Shown: one piece after another, positions 19,140 to 28,385 of the stretch | Layout of the letters: the number at the start of each line of letters is the position of its first letter | Numbering within the stretch: the first letter of the stretch is position 1 | From: Bacteroidota bacterium | Lineage (GTDB): Bacteria > Bacteroidota > Bacteroidia > Sphingobacteriales > Sphingobacteriaceae | Reading direction: 5' to 3' | Assembly (NCBI GenBank): GCA_026224775.1 | Contig: JAMFRP010000006.1 | Span: 62,001 to 126,000 of the forward strand | DNA: 64,000 nt | Position numbers and translations under genes: made by a program | Notes under the pieces: generated by a model | The model's database searches: none | Seen by the model: only the letters and a program-made list of their open reading frames with translations | Told to the model about the DNA's origin: nothing

Positions 19140-19832
19140 TTAATACTTATTCAACATTAACTCTTCTACCAGGTCTGGGATACCAATTGTAGCTTTAGCC
19201 TGTATCTCAACCACATTAGTTAACCTGCGTACGGCAGGTATATTAGGATCAACAATATACTTTTTAACGCCGGGCCTTACATAATGGACAAGCCCCGCAG
19301 CAGGATAAACTGCCAATGAAGTACCAGTCAAAATAAATAACTCCGCATCAGCGCAAATATTAGCAGCTTCTTCTATCATTGGCACATCCTCGCCAAACCA
19401 AACAACGTGTGCCCTTAACGGCGATCCTAATTCACAAACCTCATTCATTTTTAATTCCCATCCCTCAATCAGGTAAGTTAATTCAGGGTTGATACTGGAT
19501 TGCGACCGGGTAATAATGCCATGTAAATGCACCACATTCGTTGATCCTGCCCTCTCGTGCAGATCATCTATATTTTGCGTAATGATAATTACATTGAATC
19601 GCTCTTCCAGCTTTGCTAATGCAAAATGTGCCGCATTGGGTTGCGCCGCTAACACATCCTTCCTCCGCATATTATAAAAATCCTGTACCAACTGCGGATT
19701 GCGTTGCCAGGCTTGCGGCGTGGCTACGTCTTCAATATTATAGCCCTCCCACAAGCCATCGCTATCTCTAAACGTTTTTAAGCCACTCTCAGCGCTTATT
19801 CCCGCGCCTGTTAACACAACTATTCTTTTCAT
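19140..19832 (-). CDS. cobB: NAD-dependent deacylase (sirtuin)
   Basis: A 230-residue sirtuin. VVLTGAGISAESGLKTFRD at the start binds NAD, ITQNIDDLHERAG follows near residue 98, and HLHGII has the catalytic His. FYNMRR near residue 52 provides the Tyr-x-x-Arg pair linked to succinyl/malonyl removal in CobB and SIRT5. The usual four zinc cysteines after the His are not present; only one Cys is in that region. Removes acyl groups from lysines using NAD. Probably cotranscribed with the Dph6-like gene. Confidence 0.9.
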   Translation of the reverse strand: MKRIVVLTGAGISAESGLKTFRDSDGLWEGYNIEDVATPQAWQRNPQLVQDFYNMRRKDVLAAQPNAAHFALAKLEERFNVIIITQNIDDLHERAGSTNVVHLHGIITRSQSSINPELTYLIEGWELKMNEVCELGSPLRAHVVWFGEDVPMIEEAANICADAELFILTGTSLAVYPAAGLVHYVRPGVKKYIVDPNIPAVRRLTNVVEIQAKATIGIPDLVEELMLNKY

Positions 19833-19865
19833 TATTTGAACGTTATATCATTAAATATACCCCAT

Positions 19866-19896
19866 AAAAAAAGCGATGTGAAGTTCACATCGCTTT
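19866..19896 (-). terminator. Terminator of the cobalamin-uptake operon
   Basis: Inverted repeat AAAGCGATGTGAA / TTCACATCGCTTT, followed on the minus strand by a T-run (plus-strand A-run at 19866-19872). It lies 20 bases past the DUF6580 stop. Confidence 0.75.
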
Positions 19897-19915
19897 AATC
19901 AAAAAAGTATTTAAA

Positions 19916-20488
19916 TTAAACAGCGAGTTGTTTTTTACTGCGTAGTATGGTGTACTTGCTTTGAGCGAACTCAAACCCACCAAATAATACCGCGCAATAA
20001 AATACATCTGCAAGCAACATATTTTTCTCAAACGGTATAGCCGCAACCAATGATTGCCCATATCCCGACAGGTTATGCGCATAAAAAGTACCATATATCC
20101 ATGGCAAATCAATAATTAGCCAATGCACACAAACCGAAACAAATGAAGCTATAGCTACATTAGTTACATTTACCTTTTTAATTAGTGTACCGATAAACAC
20201 CATAAGCGCAAAAGTTAAATAAACCCAGGCCGAACCACTATACCAGAACACTAATTTCGAAGTATATAGATAGTTAATACCAATATCGCTTATAAACAAC
20301 GTTAACAATACTACCAGGTAAGCTTTCCACTTATCAGTAAAGTAAGCCCCGCCAAACAAGGCAACTGCACCAACCGGGGTAAAATTACTTAAGGTTTTGT
20401 ACTCATAACTCACAAACCGCAAGGCAATTGCGGCCAGTATCATTAAAATGAGTACAATATTACGGGTGTTTATTTTTTGTTGTGACAT
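19916..20488 (-). CDS. DUF6580 family integral membrane protein
   Basis: A 190-residue protein with about six hydrophobic helices. The motif FTPVGAVALFGGAYF near residue 36 is typical of DUF6580. The overall layout resembles ECF-type substrate-binding membrane components, and I infer a role in cobalamin or precursor uptake because it is the third gene of an operon headed by a cobalamin riboswitch and btuB. No ATPase partner is in the window. A hairpin terminator follows the gene. Confidence 0.75.
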   Translation of the reverse strand: MSQQKINTRNIVLILMILAAIALRFVSYEYKTLSNFTPVGAVALFGGAYFTDKWKAYLVVLLTLFISDIGINYLYTSKLVFWYSGSAWVYLTFALMVFIGTLIKKVNVTNVAIASFVSVCVHWLIIDLPWIYGTFYAHNLSGYGQSLVAAIPFEKNMLLADVFYCAVLFGGFEFAQSKYTILRSKKQLAV

Positions 20489-20537
20489 AATTTAATCTGT
20501 ATCGTAAAATTAAGAATTTTTACATCAAATCTTAAAA

Positions 20538-21623
20538 TTACTTATTTACTAATATAATGCTCCCCGGATTGATACCTATAGTTAAGCTATACTCTTTCTT
20601 ACCTGTTTTGTCAAAGGCGTATAAAACACCATTTGAAGCATAATCTGTAGCATCAGCAACAAACACTTCACCACTTATTGGATCAGCGGCCAAAGCGTAA
20701 GGTGTGATAATTGACGTTCCATCGGTAATAAAATTAGCCTGACCAGCGGCTTGTGTTTTAGCGTTATAAACAGCTACTTTATTGTCGCCGGTAACATAGT
20801 ATATGTTATCTCCCTGCACTGTAATTGCAACATTAAATCCTAAGTTTACTGTTGGAGATGAGGCTACGACATCAGTAGTACTGTTAATAATATCCATTCC
20901 TGGTACTCCAGTGGCTCCAGTGCTAAAATCACCAATCGACAATACGTAAACATTGCCGTAACTGTCTGCTGCCATACCGACAGGGTTTGTAATAACTGTA
21001 ATGGTTTTAGTTACTGTTAATGTTGACAAATCAATAACGGAAACAGTATTATCGAAATTACCGCTGTAACCGCCAGAATTTGCCACATATAATTTATTAT
21101 TAGCAACAACCAATTGCTCCGGACTACGACCTACAGCGATAGATTGAGTTATAGCTAGTGTTGCGGTATCCATAACAGCCACGGTACCATCATAACAAGT
21201 TATAAAAGCATTCGACTTATAGAAAGCTATACTGCGCGGCAATCGCCCTACGTGGTTATTTACCAAACTATCTTGCTTTATTAGCTTGGCAGTTTTGGGA
21301 TTAACAATATCAACAACATTGGAATTATTTACTACTATGTACATTTTTGAGCCATAAATAGCAATATCATTGGCAATTGATCCTAGTGGTGCACCTGAAT
21401 TAGCCGTGGCGTAAAAATTAGGGTATAATTGTTTTGATGCGTAGTCGTAATAGGTTAAGCTACTATTATTATCACTTTGACCACCTTGATTCAATATATA
21501 AATACCTGCTCTTTGTGCTGTTGGGGTACCTGTATTACCAACTATCTTGTCTTTATGACAAGATGCTAATACAATTATAAAGGCTAAGGCAATAAATAAA
21601 TAATTGAGTTTGTTTTGTTTCAT
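20538..21623 (-). CDS. BtuG-like beta-propeller surface lipoprotein
   Basis: A 361-residue lipoprotein: hydrophobic signal then LASC lipobox with Cys at residue 22, followed by HKDK, which fits an outer-surface lipoprotein signal. The body has repeated YVNNS-type and VAVMDTATLAITQSIAVGRS blades like YncE/DUF5074 propellers. Bacteroides BtuG, a surface lipoprotein that binds vitamin B12 and pairs with BtuB, has this fold and operon position. It lies 10 bases after the btuB stop, under a cobalamin riboswitch. B12 binding is inferred. Confidence 0.82.
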   Translation of the reverse strand: MKQNKLNYLFIALAFIIVLASCHKDKIVGNTGTPTAQRAGIYILNQGGQSDNNSSLTYYDYASKQLYPNFYATANSGAPLGSIANDIAIYGSKMYIVVNNSNVVDIVNPKTAKLIKQDSLVNNHVGRLPRSIAFYKSNAFITCYDGTVAVMDTATLAITQSIAVGRSPEQLVVANNKLYVANSGGYSGNFDNTVSVIDLSTLTVTKTITVITNPVGMAADSYGNVYVLSIGDFSTGATGVPGMDIINSTTDVVASSPTVNLGFNVAITVQGDNIYYVTGDNKVAVYNAKTQAAGQANFITDGTSIITPYALAADPISGEVFVADATDYASNGVLYAFDKTGKKEYSLTIGINPGSIILVNK

Positions 21624-21633
21624 GATTCGTATA

Positions 21634-23676
21634 TTAAATTGTTATTTGAATAGATATTCTGAATGATCGCCCCGGCATGGGATAACTTTGCACAACGAAA
21701 TAACTTTTATTGAAGATGTTATTCACTTCTGCTGATACTACCACAGGTTTCTTTTCGGCCAAAAAATGATAAACAACAGAAGCATCACTGGTAGAATAAC
21801 CGGGAATGTAATCGTAAGGCAAATTATCGTTTGTATAATATCTTGATGATGATATAACCTGATTATAGTAAATGCCTAAACGGCTATTATCAATACCCGC
21901 ATTTATTGCGACCGTATTTTTAGGCGTATAAGGCAGCTGATTAAGATATATTGACGAAATAGGATCGGTTACATTCACCGCCTGTTGATATGAATAATTC
22001 AGCGCTAATGAACCTTTCCATTTATCATTAATTTTAGCTTGTGTTTTAATACTGGCATCTAATCCATCTATATCAACTTTGCCAAAATTTTCTATAGAAC
22101 CGCCATTGGTGTCTTTAGGAATAAATACAATTTTATTATTTACAATATTGTAATAAGCATCGGCGGTAAAAGCTATATAATTAAAAATTCCGCCTAATGC
22201 TTTTCTATACGTTGCACCTAAATCAAATTGATTCGTATACTCCGGCTTTAAATTGGGGTTACCAACCTGCTGATAATACAGCTCATCAAATGTTGGGTTT
22301 CGGAAAATATATTTATAGAATGCCCTCAATTGCAATCCTGAATTTTTAACCGGATCATAGGTAGCCATCATTGTGGGCGTAGTAATGTTTCGCGGTTTAG
22401 CTGCTATATTTTTTTTAACCGTTTCGGTAATATTTGTATTTAGCACACTGGCTTGGAAATGAAATTTACCAATGGTTAGATTAGATGCCAGCACATTTAA
22501 CAATGTAAACCTGGTTGGATATGGAAATGAAGGGTTTGGATAACTGACATCCTCACCCAAGTCAGCAATAGAACCATCTATAGCATAAGATACCTCCCAG
22601 TTTGAATTAATATGATAGGATAAAGCTGCGGATTGGTATAACTCATGCTGCGTAAAGCGCTGTTCAAGCCTGCCGCTTTGACTTAAATAATCAGGATCAA
22701 GATAGTGTTCAAATAATTGGGATACCTTTGTGTTTAGTAACAGGTAAAACCCGCTTTTCCATATCCGCTCATACCCTGCCTGCATAAAAAAATCCCGGTT
22801 CCACAAGCGTTGCCTCGATAATGCTGCGCTGTACAAAATAACAGCACCAGGTAACCCTCTATCCGAATTGTAATAATTTATATGTAAATTGAATTTATTA
22901 CTGTCGCTTTTAGCCCAATACAAAGCGCCATCTATTTGTTGCGCGTTTATATCGGCATTAGTACGTGTATGGGTAGAATCTACACCTGTACCTGTATTCG
23001 TTTTATATTTATACTGACCATTCGCACTCTCCAGGTAACTATTAATAATGAACGCCCAACTGTTATTGATACGTTGCTGCCATTGCACATAGGGATTAAA
23101 TAAGCCAAATGAACCTGTTTTAATTCCTGCTGTAATTTGATACGGCTTTATGGTGTTCAATTCTGGCTTTACCGTAACAATAGACAGTACACTTGCTGAT
23201 GCAAAAGATCGTGCAGGCATGCAAATATTAGGTGGCTGGCCATTATATAAAGTAATTTTTTGAACATTGTTAAGATTAAGTGTACTTAAATCTACTTGCC
23301 CGTTTTCTGCGTCGTTAATTTCCACACCATCGTATAAAACCGCTGTATGATTAGCTCCTAATCCACGAACTGAGATTGTTTTGAATCCACCAATCCCGCC
23401 GTAATCTTTAATGTTAACTCCTGAAAAATCGCGAACCGCATCAGCAACATTAAAAGCATTATACTGATTAAAATCACTTGATGATATGGATTGGGAGGGT
23501 GTAATGGTTTGCACCAACGGAACAGTTCCAGAAGATACTTTAACTTCGTTTAACTTCTTAGTTGTATCGCTTTGCGCTAATAAACGCATCGGCATCAACC
23601 CCAAAACAAAAAACGGCACATAACATTTCGACTTGCGCCATAAATGCCTGTAATTGTATTGTAGCGTTTTTTGCAT
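21634..23676 (-). CDS. btuB: TonB-dependent cobalamin receptor
   Basis: A 680-residue outer-membrane receptor. After a signal peptide ending near LLAQS comes the TonB-box-like LNEVKVSSG, a plug domain (VADAVRDFSGVNIKDYGGIG, ISVRGLGANHTAVLYDGVEI) and a beta-barrel ending in an aromatic-rich strand (RSFRISIQITI). It is preceded by a cobalamin riboswitch and followed by the BtuG-like lipoprotein gene, so cobalamin or a cobinamide is the likely substrate. No frameshift. Confidence 0.9.
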   Translation of the reverse strand: MQKTLQYNYRHLWRKSKCYVPFFVLGLMPMRLLAQSDTTKKLNEVKVSSGTVPLVQTITPSQSISSSDFNQYNAFNVADAVRDFSGVNIKDYGGIGGFKTISVRGLGANHTAVLYDGVEINDAENGQVDLSTLNLNNVQKITLYNGQPPNICMPARSFASASVLSIVTVKPELNTIKPYQITAGIKTGSFGLFNPYVQWQQRINNSWAFIINSYLESANGQYKYKTNTGTGVDSTHTRTNADINAQQIDGALYWAKSDSNKFNLHINYYNSDRGLPGAVILYSAALSRQRLWNRDFFMQAGYERIWKSGFYLLLNTKVSQLFEHYLDPDYLSQSGRLEQRFTQHELYQSAALSYHINSNWEVSYAIDGSIADLGEDVSYPNPSFPYPTRFTLLNVLASNLTIGKFHFQASVLNTNITETVKKNIAAKPRNITTPTMMATYDPVKNSGLQLRAFYKYIFRNPTFDELYYQQVGNPNLKPEYTNQFDLGATYRKALGGIFNYIAFTADAYYNIVNNKIVFIPKDTNGGSIENFGKVDIDGLDASIKTQAKINDKWKGSLALNYSYQQAVNVTDPISSIYLNQLPYTPKNTVAINAGIDNSRLGIYYNQVISSSRYYTNDNLPYDYIPGYSTSDASVVYHFLAEKKPVVVSAEVNNIFNKSYFVVQSYPMPGRSFRISIQITI

Positions 23677-23774
23677 GTTGATTTGATTTACAACAAACAG
23701 GAAATGGTTGAAATGAAAACACCTTTAGAAGAGCATTCACATCCAAGCTTCAATCCCCGAAAGCTGTGAATAAT

Positions 23775-23945
23775 TATAATGCCTTGGCAGGTCTTCTGAC
23801 TTACTCCCCTCCGTCCGGTCTTCCCTACCCAATACCGGGTAAGTGACCAATTGAATGAACTTTGGTTATAGAGATTACAGCTGCGGGACAGTTATGGAAT
23901 TACACCATATTCCCTTTTAATTCTTTATAATAAATTTATAAAGAA
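23775..23945 (-). promoter_or_regulatory. Cobalamin riboswitch
   Basis: On the minus strand the order is GGGAATATGGTGTAATTCC, ACTGTCCCGCAGCTGTAATC, a variable arm, GGGAAGACCGG, then the B12 box AAGTCAGAAGACCTGCCAAG. These are the conserved core elements of the AdoCbl/MeCbl riboswitch family. It lies about 100 bases before btuB and should shut the operon off when cobalamin is abundant. A TATATTTG promoter element is at 23959-23966 (minus strand). The boundaries are approximate to about 10 bases. Confidence 0.93.
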
Positions 23946-24015
23946 ACCTAAAGCGATGCAAATATAGTGATTAGAGATTATAGGTTGGTTATTAGTTGAA
24001 TATTCTGTAAAACAA

Positions 24016-24043
24016 AAAAGGCCTGCATAAATGCAGGCCTTTT
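24016..24043 (-). terminator. Terminator of the thrS-infC-rpmI-rplT operon
   Basis: Perfect 13-bp stem AAAAGGCCTGCAT / ATGCAGGCCTTTT with a 2-base gap, followed on the minus strand by TTGTTTT. It is 20 bases past the rplT stop. Confidence 0.85.
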
Positions 24044-24063
24044 CAATATTGTGTTATGCTATA

Positions 24064-24408
24064 TTATTTTACAGCGTCAACAACTGCTTTAAAAGCATCA
24101 GGGTGATTCATCGCTAAATCAGCTAATACCTTACGGTTTAAACCAATTTCACTTTTAATTAATTTACCCATTAATTGTGAGTAAGAAATTCCGTGTTGGC
24201 GTGCACCTGCGTTGATACGTTGGATCCATAAAGCCCTGAATTCTCTTTTCTTGGTCTTACGGTCACGGTAAGCATACTGTAAACCTTTTTCTACTGTGTT
24301 TTTAGCAACGGTATAAACCTTGCTTCTTGAACCCCAATAACCTTTGGCGAGGTTCATGATCTTTTTCCGGCGTCTTCTCGACGCGACTGCGTTAACTGAA
24401 CGTGGCAT
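24064..24408 (-). CDS. rplT: 50S ribosomal protein L20
   Basis: A 114-residue basic protein starting [20 protein letters not shown], with [17 protein letters not shown] and [20 protein letters not shown]. Typical length for L20, a primary 23S rRNA-binding and assembly protein. Last gene of the thrS-infC-rpmI-rplT operon. In E. coli L20 represses this operon's translation; no matching pseudoknot was sought here. Confidence 0.97.
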   Translation of the reverse strand: MPRSVNAVASRRRRKKIMNLAKGYWGSRSKVYTVAKNTVEKGLQYAYRDRKTKKREFRALWIQRINAGARQHGISYSQLMGKLIKSEIGLNRKVLADLAMNHPDAFKAVVDAVK

Positions 24409-24483
24409 TTCGTGTTGTTTTTGGTAGTGAGTGCCTTTTAAAGGACTTTAATACTCTAATACCTGGTTAAAAAATTTGTTTAA

Positions 24484-24684
24484 TTACTTCCCGATACAAA
24501 GCATACGTTTAACGTTACCCATATCAGCGTTAGAAACTAAGCTTGTGTGAGTAAGGTTACGCTTGCGTTTAGTCGACATCTTAGTTAAGATGTGGCTTTT
24601 GTATGCGTTCTTTCTTGCAATTTTACCGGTTCCAGTAAGCTTAAAACGCTTTTTTGCACTGGAATTGGTTTTCATTTTTGGCAT
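24484..24684 (-). CDS. rpmI: 50S ribosomal protein L35
   Basis: A 66-residue basic protein, [20 protein letters not shown] at the start, followed by [14 protein letters not shown]. Full length for L35. It lies between infC and rplT, the conserved order. Confidence 0.96.
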   Translation of the reverse strand: MPKMKTNSSAKKRFKLTGTGKIARKNAYKSHILTKMSTKRKRNLTHTSLVSNADMGNVKRMLCIGK

Positions 24685-24735
24685 ATCCGTTATTTATTTG
24701 TGTTTTATATCTACGTTTTCGCAACGTATTATCTT

Positions 24736-24800
24736 TAATTTCGAATTTCGGATGTTCGATTTCGGATTTCACCTAATCTCCAGCCTCTGTTCTCTAATCT
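24736..24800. repeat. Low-complexity quasi-periodic spacer between infC and rpmI
   Basis: The spacer carries repeated short words: TTTCGAATTTCGGATGTTCG then GATTTCGGATTTC, followed by CTAATCTCCAGCCTCTG and TTCTCTAATCTCTA. The words TTCGGAT and CTAATCTC each recur. It has no coding capacity and sits inside the thrS-infC-rpmI-rplT transcript, directly after the infC stop. Its origin is unclear. Confidence 0.55.
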
Positions 24801-25367
24801 CTATTTTTTAGCTGCCTTTGGAGCTACGGTTAAAAACATCCGTTTTCCTTCAAGCTTTGGTAGTTGTTCAACTTTACCTACTTCTTCTAGCGCCTGTGCA
24901 AAACGCAGCAATAATATCTCGCCTTGTTCCTTGTAAACAATTGCACGGCCCTTAAAGTGTACATAAGCCCTTACCTTTTCGCCAGATTCCAAAAACTTTT
25001 GCGCATGCTTTAATTTAAATTCAAAGTCATGGTCATCAGTATTCGGCCCAAACCTTATTTCTTTAATAACGGTTTGCTTGGCATTGCTTTTTATCTCTTT
25101 TAGCTTCTTCTTTTGTTCGTAAACAAACTTATTATAGTCTGTTACTTTACAAACAGGAGGAACAGCATTAGGCGAAATCTCTACAAGGTCCAGTTCCTGC
25201 TCCTGTGCAATGGCTAATGCATCACGCAGTGAAAAAACACCTTGCTCCACATTATCACCAACAAGGCGAACTTCAGGAGCTTTTATAAATTGATTAATGT
25301 TGTGTTCAGCTTCTTTCTTCTTGAAAGGAAGCCTTGGTCCTCTATTGAAAGGTTTGTTTAATGCCAA
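24801..25367 (-). CDS. infC: Translation initiation factor IF-3
   Basis: A 188-residue IF-3: [19 protein letters not shown] near residue 34, then [18 protein letters not shown] near 65, then the C-domain [20 protein letters not shown]. The chosen start is TTG at 25367, one base after the thrS stop, giving a protein that begins [11 protein letters not shown]. No in-frame ATG lies between it and the conserved core. A non-AUG start is notable because IF-3 discriminates against such codons and E. coli infC uses AUU for autoregulation. Confidence 0.95.
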   Translation of the reverse strand: MALNKPFNRGPRLPFKKKEAEHNINQFIKAPEVRLVGDNVEQGVFSLRDALAIAQEQELDLVEISPNAVPPVCKVTDYNKFVYEQKKKLKEIKSNAKQTVIKEIRFGPNTDDHDFEFKLKHAQKFLESGEKVRAYVHFKGRAIVYKEQGEILLLRFAQALEEVGKVEQLPKLEGKRMFLTVAPKAAKK

Positions 25368-25368
25368 G

Positions 25369-27294
25369 TTATACTGTTATTTCTTTAATTATTTGTTTCT
25401 TAAAATCTTCTATGCTCATACTTCCTAAATCTCCCTGACCGTGTTTACGAACCGAAACTAACCCTTCAGTTGCTTCTTTTTCGCCCACAATCAGCATATA
25501 TGGGATCTTTTTAACTTCAGCGTCACGTATCTTTCGACCGATTTTCTCATCCCTGAAATCAATAAGCCCGCAAATATCCGAATCTTTTAACGATTCTGAA
25601 AGTTTTTTTGCATAATCTTCATATTTTTCAGAGATAGGCAATATCACAAACTGCTCAGGCGATAACCATAACGGGAAATTACCAGCGCAATGCTCTATCA
25701 GCACAGCCACGAAACGCTCCAATGAACCAAAAGGTGCACGGTGAATCATTACCGGACGATGTTTTTGATTATCGCTGCCAGTGTATTCCAACTCGAAACG
25801 CTCCGGCAGGTTATAATCAACCTGAATAGTACCCAACTGCCATTTACGGCCTAAGGCATCCTTCACCATAAAATCAAGCTTAGGGCCATAGAATGCCGCT
25901 TCGCCTAATTCAACTACAGTGTTTAAGCCTTTTTCTGCCGCTGCTTCAATTATCGCTGATTCAGCCAAAGCCCAATTTTCATCAGTACCGATATATTTTG
26001 CTTTATTCTCAGGGTCGCGAAGTGAAATTTGCGCAGTGTAATCGTTAAAGCCCAAAGCTTTAAATACATAAAGCACCAGGTCGATTACCTTTTTAAATTC
26101 CTCTTTAACCTGATCCGGGCGGCAAAACAAATGCGCATCATCCTGAGTGAACCCACGAACACGTGTTAGGCCATGCAATTCGCCGCTTTGCTCATAACGG
26201 TATACAGTACCAAACTCAGCCAAACGAACCGGAAGATCCTTGTATGAGCGTGGTTTTGTTTTATAAATTTCGCAGTGATGCGGGCAGTTCATTGGTTTTA
26301 AGAAGAACTCCTCACCTTCCTGCGGTGTTTTTATAGGCTGAAAAGAATCAGCACCATATTTTTCGTAGTGACCCGATGTTACATACAGGTTTTTATGGCC
26401 GATATGCGGAGTAATAACTTGCTCATAACCAGCTTTAACCTGTGCTTTTTCAAGAAAATTAGTTAAGCGCTGACGCAATGCGGTACCTTTTGGCAACCAC
26501 AATGGTAAACCCATGCCCACTTTTTCAGAGAAAGCGAATAACTCCAATTCTTTACCCAATTTACGGTGATCGTGCTTTTTAGCTTCCTCTATCATATGCA
26601 GATAGTCGGTTAGTTCGCTAGCCTTAGGGAAAGTTACACCGTAAATACGGGTTAACTGTTTGCGGCTTTCATCTCCACGCCAGTAAGCTCCGGCAACACT
26701 CATCAGCTTTACAGCTTTGATGAAACCGGTGTTAGGGATATGCGGCCCGCGGCACAGATCAGTAAAAGCACCTTGTGAATAAAAGGTAATTGAGCCATCA
26801 GGCAGGTCTTTTATTAAGTCGAGCTTATACTCGTCATCTTTCTCGGTAAAATATTCAATAGCATCGGCTTTAGTAACCGGTTTGCGGATAAATTCTTCTT
26901 TAGCTTTTGCTAATTCGATAATCTTGTCTTCGATCTTTTTGAATTCATCCGAAGAGAATTCACGGTCGCCAAAATCAACATCGTAATAAAAGCCGGTTTC
27001 AATAGCAGGACCTATACCGAATTTTGTACCCGGATAAAGCGCTTCTAAAGCCTCGGCCATAATGTGTGCCGAAGAGTGCCAAAATGTTGATTTACCTGCG
27101 GTATCGTTCCAGGTTAATAGTTTTACATGAGCATCCTGTTCAATCGGACGGCTTGAGTCCCAAACCTGGCCGTCAACTTCGGCCGCTAATACGTTTCTTG
27201 CTAAACCTTCAGAAATTGATAAGGCTATTTGCGCGGAAGTGATGCCCTTGTCGTATTCACGAACAGAGCCATCGGGAAGTGTAATGTTAATCAT
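25369..27294 (-). CDS. thrS: Threonyl-tRNA synthetase
   Basis: A 641-residue class II synthetase with an N-terminal TGS domain ([16 protein letters not shown]), an editing domain with the [11 protein letters not shown] motif near residue 75, and a catalytic core with [30 protein letters not shown] and [13 protein letters not shown]. The anticodon-binding domain closes the protein. Charges tRNA-Thr in the cytoplasm and edits Ser-tRNA. First gene of the conserved operon with infC, rpmI and rplT. Confidence 0.97.
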   Translation of the reverse strand: MINITLPDGSVREYDKGITSAQIALSISEGLARNVLAAEVDGQVWDSSRPIEQDAHVKLLTWNDTAGKSTFWHSSAHIMAEALEALYPGTKFGIGPAIETGFYYDVDFGDREFSSDEFKKIEDKIIELAKAKEEFIRKPVTKADAIEYFTEKDDEYKLDLIKDLPDGSITFYSQGAFTDLCRGPHIPNTGFIKAVKLMSVAGAYWRGDESRKQLTRIYGVTFPKASELTDYLHMIEEAKKHDHRKLGKELELFAFSEKVGMGLPLWLPKGTALRQRLTNFLEKAQVKAGYEQVITPHIGHKNLYVTSGHYEKYGADSFQPIKTPQEGEEFFLKPMNCPHHCEIYKTKPRSYKDLPVRLAEFGTVYRYEQSGELHGLTRVRGFTQDDAHLFCRPDQVKEEFKKVIDLVLYVFKALGFNDYTAQISLRDPENKAKYIGTDENWALAESAIIEAAAEKGLNTVVELGEAAFYGPKLDFMVKDALGRKWQLGTIQVDYNLPERFELEYTGSDNQKHRPVMIHRAPFGSLERFVAVLIEHCAGNFPLWLSPEQFVILPISEKYEDYAKKLSESLKDSDICGLIDFRDEKIGRKIRDAEVKKIPYMLIVGEKEATEGLVSVRKHGQGDLGSMSIEDFKKQIIKEITV

Positions 27295-27417
27295 CTACAA
27301 CTATGATTTATGTTTTATGAAAAATGTAATTTATTAAATCACCTACAAAGTGATCTGTTATTTATGGATGCGAATTTATGATTTTTTAGCGAAACATTAG
27401 TCAGCCAAATGACTAAT

Positions 27418-27645
27418 TTATTTGATTTTAGCCTCGTAACGGTCTTTTACATGCTGATTGATGTAGGTGGTGAGCCCCGCTCCTGCCTTGGCTAGTTTTT
27501 TCATTTGGTTGATAGAATCCTGACCAGCACTCTTGTTGGTGTATAAGTACATCGTTCCATCTTTAAATTGAACAGCGATGTGATCCGGTCCATTCTGATA
27601 GGCAATCACACCAGTATCGCGATTTAAACTTTGGTAAGGATGCAT
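27418..27645 (-). CDS. Small KTSC-like protein
   Basis: A 75-residue soluble protein. VIAYQNGPDHIAVQFKDGTM followed by YLYTNKSAG and a C-terminal KAGAGLTTYINQHVKDRYEA resembles KTSC-type small domains, though the diagnostic residues are altered, so the match is tentative. Stands 120 bases upstream of thrS and follows the Pr6Pr gene on the same strand. Function unknown. Confidence 0.6.
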   Translation of the reverse strand: MHPYQSLNRDTGVIAYQNGPDHIAVQFKDGTMYLYTNKSAGQDSINQMKKLAKAGAGLTTYINQHVKDRYEAKIK

Positions 27646-27687
27646 GATATACTCAATAATTATACCGTAGGTATGGATTAATCATAT

Positions 27688-28326
27688 TCAAACCGGCTTT
27701 TTATATAGTTTACTTATCCCGACTAATAATAAGGAAATAGCGATAAAGAATAAGGTGATACCACAAGCATTAATTATAGTAGTCTTAATGCCCAATTGGG
27801 CTAGATCAATAAATGGATATGGGTAAAAACCAGTGATCGCACCAAAAATGAATACATAAATAGTATATATGATTGGATATAATAACCATGGCCATACATT
27901 ATTCCATTTTAATCCATCTTTCTTAACAAAAACCAGCCAGTAGATTAAAAACAGAATCGGAATAACGGCATGCAGTAATTCATTTACAATTAATTGCAGG
28001 CCTTCTGGCTTCCATATGATACGCAGTAAAACATTGTAAATGATTCCGACAACCAGTATATAAGAAGTTGTTGCTGTAAGCGTTTTTTGTCGACCCAGAA
28101 AATTACTTAAACGCGAATTCGGTGCAAGCAGAAGCGTAACGCTGGTTATGGCAACAAGTAAATTAGTGGTTAAGGTAAAGTAAGCAAAGTATCTAAAAAG
28201 CACAATATGCGGCGGGGCCAAACCACTTTCAATACTTAAATAGAATTGCGTTAATAATGAAAAGCAGCCTAAAACAGCTATCAGAAATAAATAGAGTTTA
28301 GCAGTGGTTGGGTTAGATTTCATCAT
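27688..28326 (-). CDS. Pr6Pr family membrane protein
   Basis: A 212-residue protein with six to seven predicted membrane helices. The pattern FRYFAYFTLTTNLLVAI near residue 43 and NELLHAVIPILFLIYWL near residue 115 match Pr6Pr (FAR-17a/AIG1-like) proteins, whose function is uncharacterised. It is 42 bases upstream of the small KTSC-like gene on the same strand. Confidence 0.75.
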   Translation of the reverse strand: MMKSNPTTAKLYLFLIAVLGCFSLLTQFYLSIESGLAPPHIVLFRYFAYFTLTTNLLVAITSVTLLLAPNSRLSNFLGRQKTLTATTSYILVVGIIYNVLLRIIWKPEGLQLIVNELLHAVIPILFLIYWLVFVKKDGLKWNNVWPWLLYPIIYTIYVFIFGAITGFYPYPFIDLAQLGIKTTIINACGITLFFIAISLLLVGISKLYKKPV

Positions 28327-28385
28327 TGAGTAATAGCTGCGTACGTAAAGCTATTTAAAACAATTGATAAAACGGAAAGAAAAAC

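Noticed and set aside
24563..24811. Plus-strand open frame overlapping rpmI
   Set aside because: It is antisense to rpmI and the infC-rpmI spacer and has a low-complexity hydrophobic translation.
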